From Sacculina carcini (lineage: Eukaryota; Arthropoda; Thecostraca; Sacculinidae), in NCBI GenBank assembly GCA_916048095.2, contig OU696593.1, positions 3,774,501 through 3,838,500 on the forward strand: a stretch of DNA of 64,000 nucleotides. The letters run 5' to 3'. Both the position numbers and the translations under genes were made by a program. The notes under the pieces are model-generated. The model was not told where the DNA came from. It ran no database searches and worked only from the letters and a program-made list of their open reading frames with translations. Below are positions 58,106 through 64,000 of the stretch, piece by piece (positions within the stretch are counted from its first letter, which is position 1; each line of letters opens with the position of its first letter).

Positions 58106-59195
58106 GTGAGTGTCCATGTTTTTCGCGCACCTGTTGTGTGTATTCAAGGTGAATCTCTGTGTGTATGCGTTTTGTGTCTTTGCATTGAAGCAAGTCGGCT
58201 CGCGCAACTTGAGCGGGATGGTCTGAGAGAGATCTGAAGAGGTTTTTCATGTGCAGTCGGCTCTGGTGTACGTCAATACTGGGCCGACTGGGCCCCTGGT
58301 GTTTGATAAATCGACCATTAGCTAAGTGGCGCAAACTTGTCGGTAGTGCAATTAATTTAAGAGCGTTCGAAATGTATTCAGATGTGACGCTCAGTGAAAT
58401 AGCGCGTGACACTCAGCAACATCAAAAGGGAGGCGTTAATTGTGGTGACGCGTTCTGATGAAACGGCACCCATGTGATTGCGCCATAAAGTTGTTTTATG
58501 CTACACATGAATGAAAAAGCGTGTTGGAGTGTATTTTATACCTGCACTTTTCAACACGCAGGAAGTGTGGCCTTGTCTCTTGAAAGCCATGTATTTGAAC
58601 TCCGAATCTCATTAACCAATGAAATGAACTTGTGAGATTTTTGCCTGTAGTATGGAACGATACTTGTTTCTCACATTGAACTCATGTTGAAATTGATGAT
58701 TAAAATCCACACACTAGCAGAAATAATCCACCAAATGACTCCGCAATATAAGTCTACAATATATCACTAGTGTATGGTGCCGGTCTGGTATCATCAGTAG
58801 CGAGGAAGCGATAATGACGCGAGAGGGACATTCACTGTGGAGGCGTGTTTGGGTATGTGGTCGTTGGAGATTAATGCGATGTTATTGAGATATTGCTGAG
58901 ATATTCTGGGGGTCTTGTGGTTAGTTAATTTGACCAAGCTCATTACCGTTTATATAAATATATTCATAATATATTTAATTATATTCAAATATGTGGTGTG
59001 ATCGTGTGCAGTGAGAGAGTGTGTGTGTATGAAAGATTGTGTGTGCGTGAACGTGTTAGTGTGTCTATATGTGATCGTTTATGGTTGAATTGTATATTGC
59101 GTGCGAGAGTGTGTGAGCGAGTGTGTCTAGCTGTGTCGGTGAGTATGTGCAGTTGTTTCGGTGTTCGTGGTGCGGTTGTGGCGTAACGTCTTGTA

Positions 59196-59228
59196 GGCGC
59201 GCGTGGGGCAGTGATGCCCACGCGCGCC
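59196..59228 (+). promoter_or_regulatory. GC-rich hairpin in the Gypsy 5' LTR
   Basis: Perfect 12-bp arms GGCGCGCGTGGG (59196-59207) and CCCACGCGCGCC (59217-59228) with a 9-nt loop. By position within the LTR it could act in transcript-end formation or leader RNA structure; that role is inference. Confidence 0.7.
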
Positions 59229-60821
59229 TGTCTGTAATATATTTTAGTTTCTGGTTTCTCTTACAGTTGTGTTATTGGGTTGTTTGATCGTAATAACATA
59301 ACATGGCGCAGCCGACAGCGGCAACGGATGATCAAATTTCTAAGCTAACTAGTCTGGTCGCACAATTGGTGGACCAAAACATTCAAAGAGAACGATTGTT
59401 AGAGCAACAACTTCAGCAAGCAAGAGCTAGTGACTCAAATCGCCAAAATCAAAATAGCTCTGAATCTCAGAATAAGACGGTGAAATTACCTGCGAATTCC
59501 ACTCCAGTGTTGCACGCATATTGTTCATTGCGCGATTTTGATACGTGGAGGTACAAAATAATGGGCTATGTCGCGTTGTCAAATCTAGACAAGCTCCCGC
59601 CAAAAGAACAACAGGCAGTGTTGCACGCGTCAGTCGATGAGGACTGGTCTCGCGATTCAGTCTGAACATCAGTCAGGGCTTCGACATGGATCAGTGTATC
59701 ACTCAGATGGAACAACACTTACGAGCACAACACAATATTGTAATTGACCGCAGGGAATTTTATCTCAGATCTCAACAGCCCAGTGAATCTTTCGATGCGT
59801 TTTTGTGTGCAGTAAAAAAGATACAGTCTTTCTGCGATTTTTGCACGGTCTGTAGTGATGATAGACTTCGCGACACAATTATGATGGGGAAAAGTGATGA
59901 ACAGGCACTTAGTCACTTGCTTCGCGAGAAAGACATGAATTTGGTGAGGGCGATCGATGTATGTCGTTCACCTGAGGCAGCAAAAACAAACTCTTCACAA
60001 ATCAAGGGTGAATCGTGCAGAGCGGTATCCCACAATCACCTGAAAAAGGCGGACGCCAGTCATAGCGAGAGGCAAAATTGCGCCAAGTGTGGATCGAAAT
60101 GCAGCGTTGGCCAGAAATGTCCCGCGTACGGCAAGGTCTGTCGTGTATGCGGAAAAAACGGACATGCGAAGGTATGTCGTAGCAATAACCGCAGAGGATT
60201 TCACAAAACCAACAGACGCCAACGGATTGCTCAGGCCGACTCAAACGAACAAGTACGACACATTCGTGTGGGTGACGTACGACAGAAACAAAAAGGAAAG
60301 CGAGCGCCCGCGATCAGCATCAACGTGAAGCCTAGTCAAGGACGGTCGGTCGATATACGCTGGATCGCTGACACTGGCGCCGAATGCAGTGTCATAAATT
60401 CTGCTGTGGCAGCCATGTTGGGAATCAAAACGACTTCTTTGTCTACATGCGCAGCGCGCCTATGTTCGGCGGATGGCGGTCGTCTTCACTGTTCCGGCAC
60501 ATGCGAGGCGACTCTGCGATTGGGAGACGCAACGTGTATCACATTATACGTGGTTCCTGCCGCAACAGATGCTCTCCTATCGTGGCCTGACGCAGTTGAC
60601 CTGCGTATTGTTCACCGCGCCTTTCCTCAGCAGCTGCCGGAATATCCCTCGAGCAAACAGGCAGTATGTACCAACTCTACCTGCGTCAGGGCTGGGAAGA
60701 TGCAGTCGGTGTCAGACTCAAAAGACGGTAATTATACAGCATCTGCCGCAGCGTTGTCACGCAACAATAACGAGGGATTTCCGCCCGAACCACCATCGAA
60801 CGACGACAACCATGGCATTGT

Positions 60822-61144
60822 AGTGTCCGTGGTACAGTTGTTAGCACACCCGCCTCACAAGCGGGAGGTCCGTGGTACGGAACCCGGCGGAGCAAAATTT
60901 CATTGGGCGAATTCTACAATGCCACAGCCCCTGTCCACCCAGCAGAAAATATATGGTACCAGATATCAGTCATGAGTTCTGCCATGCATTCTGGGGAAGT
61001 GGCCCTCTCTAATACGTCTTGTGGCTTTGTCCCATTCGTCATTCGCCATTCTGTGGTGGCAGCGAGCTGCACGGGGCACGCCTGTGTATTCATAAGCTTC
61101 GGCTTCTTCCCGTGTAGCAGCTGCCACTTAGGCATTTAACCTCT
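60822..61144 (+). mobile_element. tRNA-Val-derived SINE, copy 4, inside the Gypsy element
   Basis: Head TCCGTGGTACAGTTGTTAGC with anticodon loop CTCACAA between CCCGC and GCGGG. The body has ATATCAGTCATGAGTT, GTGGCAGCGAGCTGCACG, TTCGGCTTCTTCCCGTGT and ends GGCATTTAACCTCTTATTTA. It separates the protease and RT parts of the Gypsy element, so the SINE moved after that element arrived. Confidence 0.92.
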
Positions 61145-64000
61145 TATTTATCTAACCAGCGCAGAGAAATGTCCGACACTGTGTTTGAAAAACGAGAGAT
61201 TATAGGCTCGATACCAATATGGCCGCCTGCACGAGAGCCAACGACCATGGAGCGGCGCCGGCATGCGAATTCAATGCGGCTCGCTTTTCCTGGTGTGTTC
61301 AAAGAAGATGGTCCGTTGAGGTGCATGAAGGGGCCTCCCATGCGCATTTCGTTAGCCGAAAATGCACGCGCAACGAGCGTTTACGCACCGCGGAACATTT
61401 CAGTCGGGTACCGCGAGCACATCAAGCGTCACCTGGACGAACTAATTAAACAGGATGTCATCGAACTTATCACCCATCCCACCGAATGGTGCCACCCTGT
61501 AGTACCAGTAACGAAACGCAGCAGTGATGGAAAAATTGTCGGATGTCGTCTGACCATCGACTTAACAAAATTGAACCGGTACGTGCTTCGGCTTGCATAT
61601 CCTGTCAGGGTCCCGCTTGATGCAGTGGCTAGCATCACACCCGGATGTCGTTACTTGTCGACATTGGACGCGGAACATGGGTATTTTCAGATCGGCATAC
61701 ATTAATATTATCATGATTTGACGTATTTCATGACGCCGTGGGGTCGTTACCGGTTGAAACGTGCCCCAATGGGTCTCATGTCCAGCGGTGACGTGTATAA
61801 TCAGCGTTGTGATATGGCTCTGGCCGGCCTGGTCAACATGAATAGAATTGTCGATGATATTCTCGTATACGGCACTACATACGACAAACACTTGAAAAAT
61901 GTGTGGAACGTTCTCCAGCGATGTCGAGAACATGGCATCACATTGAACAAGCAGAAATTCACATTCGCTGAATCTCGCGTACATTATTGTGGTTTCTTGA
62001 TCGACAGAGATGGATATCGTGTGGATGATAAGAAACGGGAGACAATTTACAAGTTTCCCCGTCCATCGAACGTCAGTGAGGTGAGATCGTTTTTTTGGTT
62101 TGGCTAACCAGTTATATCAATTTTCAACTGAGATAGCCAGCACCACAGCACCATTGAGGCACTTGCTGCGAAAGGATGTTGAATGGCGTTGGGACGAGGC
62201 CATACACACACCGGTGTTTGAGGCAACAAAAAGAGCTCTGACGTCACCTCCTGTATTGGATTTCTACGAGCCCTCGAGACAGACGGTGGTTGAGACTGAT
62301 GCTGCTCGTTTGCACGGTCTCGGTTGTGTAGTTCGTCAAATGGACGAACAGCAGCGCTGGAGACTGGTTCAGTTTGGTCCGCGCGCCCTTACGGAAACTG
62401 AAACCAGGTACGCTGCCGTGGAACAGGAAATGTTGGCAGTCGTATGGGCCTGCCACAGGGCAAACAATTATCTTGCTGGCGCCAAGAAATTCGTCATCAT
62501 GACAGACCACAAACCACTCTCGCCCATCCTGAACACAAAAAGTATCGCGGAAATAAGCAACCCACGCTTGCAGCGTATGCTATCCAAGCTATCACACTTA
62601 AGGTTTGAAGCCGTTTGGAAAGCAGGCAAGGAACACGTAATTTCGGATTGCCTATCCCGCTCGCCACTGCCGATTTCCAGTGAGGAAAACATTTATACGG
62701 CAGTTTGCGAAGAAACCGGCGGAAAATTTGAGCATTCCATCACGATATCACGCCTGTTGGACGAGCAAGCGGAATCTCAAACATAATCAGGTGATCTTCT
62801 TCTGAATCGCATCATCGAAGCCGGTAAATCCGATCATGAATACCGGACTTTGTTCAACACAGTGAGACGTGGTTTCCCAGCAGAAAAGTATCAGACAAAG
62901 GAACTGATACGTCCGTACTGGAACGTACGTAACGATTTACGTCTGGATGGAGATGTTATACTCTATGGATGTCGATTAGTCGTGCCGCGTGCTCTGCGGC
63001 GCCAAGTACTCAATTCGTTACACGCCAGTCATCGAGGAATCGTGAGGACAATGCAACGCGCACGACAAGCGGTATATTGGCCAACAATCAACAAAGAAAT
63101 AAAGTTGATCGTGTCTTCATGTCAGCATTGCGTAACGCACCGTAGAAGCATTCAGAAGGAGGAATAGTTGTGCGATGATGTGCCTACTCGTGTGTTCGAG
63201 AGTATCTTCGGACTACTTCACCTACGCCGGTCGAACGTACCTCGTGTATGTTGATCGATTGTCGAACTGGCCGGTGGTCGTCGACTGTCCGAGAGGCGAC
63301 TCCACATCACGTCATCTCATCAAAACGATGCGGCGATTAATCGCGATGTTTGGAGCCCTGAATCGACTTCGCAGCGATGGAGGACCACAGTACACGTCGC
63401 GGCGAACAGCTGAGTTTTTCAAACGCTGGCACGTGGATCATCACATGAACAGTCCAGAGTATCCACAAGGAAATGGTCACGCGGAGGCTACTGTGAAGAA
63501 GATGAAGCTTCTGGTGAAAAAACAACGCTGAATGGAAACTTAGACACCGAGGGTCTCGTGGAGATGCGGAATACTCTAGGACGGGATGGACGATCTCCAG
63601 CACAAGTCTTGTTTGGACACCTCATTCGTTCCCAGGTACCGACTCATCATACAGCCTTCTCACACTAATGGCAGCGGTGTGCAGACGTCTGTGACACAGT
63701 GAGGGAGGTGGAGCAGAAGAAGGCACAGGAAGCGTACAACAGGACGTCGAAACCTCTTCCTCGACTGAAGGTGGGCCAGGACGTGTACATACAGGATCAG
63801 AATACAAAGCAGTGGCAGCGTAAGGGCACTGTGGTCGGTGTACGTGATCATCGCAATTGCGCCTTACAAATGCCCAGCGGACGCATAGCTATCGGAAACC
63901 GGCGCTATCTTTTGTTGGAGATGAGATCGACAATTGTCAACCCAGAGCGTAGCGACATCGACAACACCCCGGTCACTGTGGATCACATTGATCCTCAGAA

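Larger units (their letters stand above)
58106..64000 (+). other. Start of intron after exon g
   Basis: 58106-58985 shows nothing I recognise. From about 58992 the intron is occupied by a Gypsy element in the same orientation as the host gene, continuing past the window end. Confidence 0.7.
58992..64000 (+). mobile_element. Gypsy LTR retrotransposon, 5' LTR to beyond integrase, incomplete at window end
   Basis: Fossil element in the host gene's orientation. Parts in order: likely 5' LTR (58992-59303, TG...CA) with a strong hairpin at 59196-59228; primer-binding site candidate TGGCGCAGCCGAC (59304); gag (59303 to about 60340) with zinc-knuckle cysteines (CRVCGKNGHAKVC); protease (WIADTGAECSVIN, about 60360); a SINE insertion (60822-61144); RT (about 61170-62107, NRIVDDILVYG); RNase H (about 62100-62780, MTDHKPLSPIL); integrase (about 62850-63600) and a C-terminal linker domain. 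Broken in roughly five to seven places plus the SINE. The 3' LTR is outside the window, so LTR-based age cannot be judged. Frames are still long, suggesting moderate age. Confidence 0.88.

Overview
The window is animal nuclear DNA, about 40 percent GC. It carries seven exons of one conserved host gene separated by long introns full of transposable elements. The exons encode most of a voltage-gated calcium channel beta subunit (CACNB/Cav-beta family) on the + strand. The protein sequence looks protostome. The mix of Penelope-like elements, CR1/L2-type LINEs, a tRNA-Val SINE and CsRn1-like Gypsy remnants suggests a lophotrochozoan, possibly a flatworm. I cannot fix the species from sequence alone.

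Layout of the host gene: exon a (3962-4078), b (11368-11487), c (32463-32634), d (42495-42634 or -42643), e (47902-48038), f (56777-56942) and g (58007-58105). The reading phases join cleanly (951 nt, 317 codons, if exon d ends at 42634). They cover the end of the N-terminal region, the SH3 domain, the HOOK and most of the guanylate-kinase-like (GK) domain. The 5' exons lie left of the window. The last GK/C-terminal exons lie right of it, beyond a Gypsy element.

Layout of the introns: (1) 1-3961: Penelope-like remnant, small hAT- and Tc1/mariner-type MITEs, microsatellites. (2) 4079-11367: an L2/CR1-like LINE that received a miniature LTR element (TRIM, 6563-7632) and a short opposite-strand insertion. 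(3) 11488-32462: a hAT MITE, SINEs, LINE fragments, a nested pair (LINE-D inside LINE-C), pogo-like and mariner remnants, a decayed antisense coding sequence and a degenerate CR1-like LINE. (4) 32635-42494: a Penelope-like element with an inverted copy of its own 3' end, a decayed antisense Gln/Pro/Tyr-rich tandem-repeat coding sequence (35030-36368), an antisense L2-like LINE, and a 2-kb foldback structure containing a LINE ORF1. (5) 42635-47901: an L2-like LINE and a Gypsy gag fossil. (6) 48039-56776: LTR-retrotransposon pol fossils and a second, almost identical LINE-D copy. (7) 58106-64000: a Gypsy element with its 5' LTR, split by a SINE and running off the window.

Most interesting points: the ~20-residue Q/P/Y repeat relic, TG-repeat splice acceptors on four of seven exons, complementary TG/AC tracts flanking exon d, three related hairpins in the TRIM interior, and a LINE family with two copies about 99.6 percent identical, so active recently.
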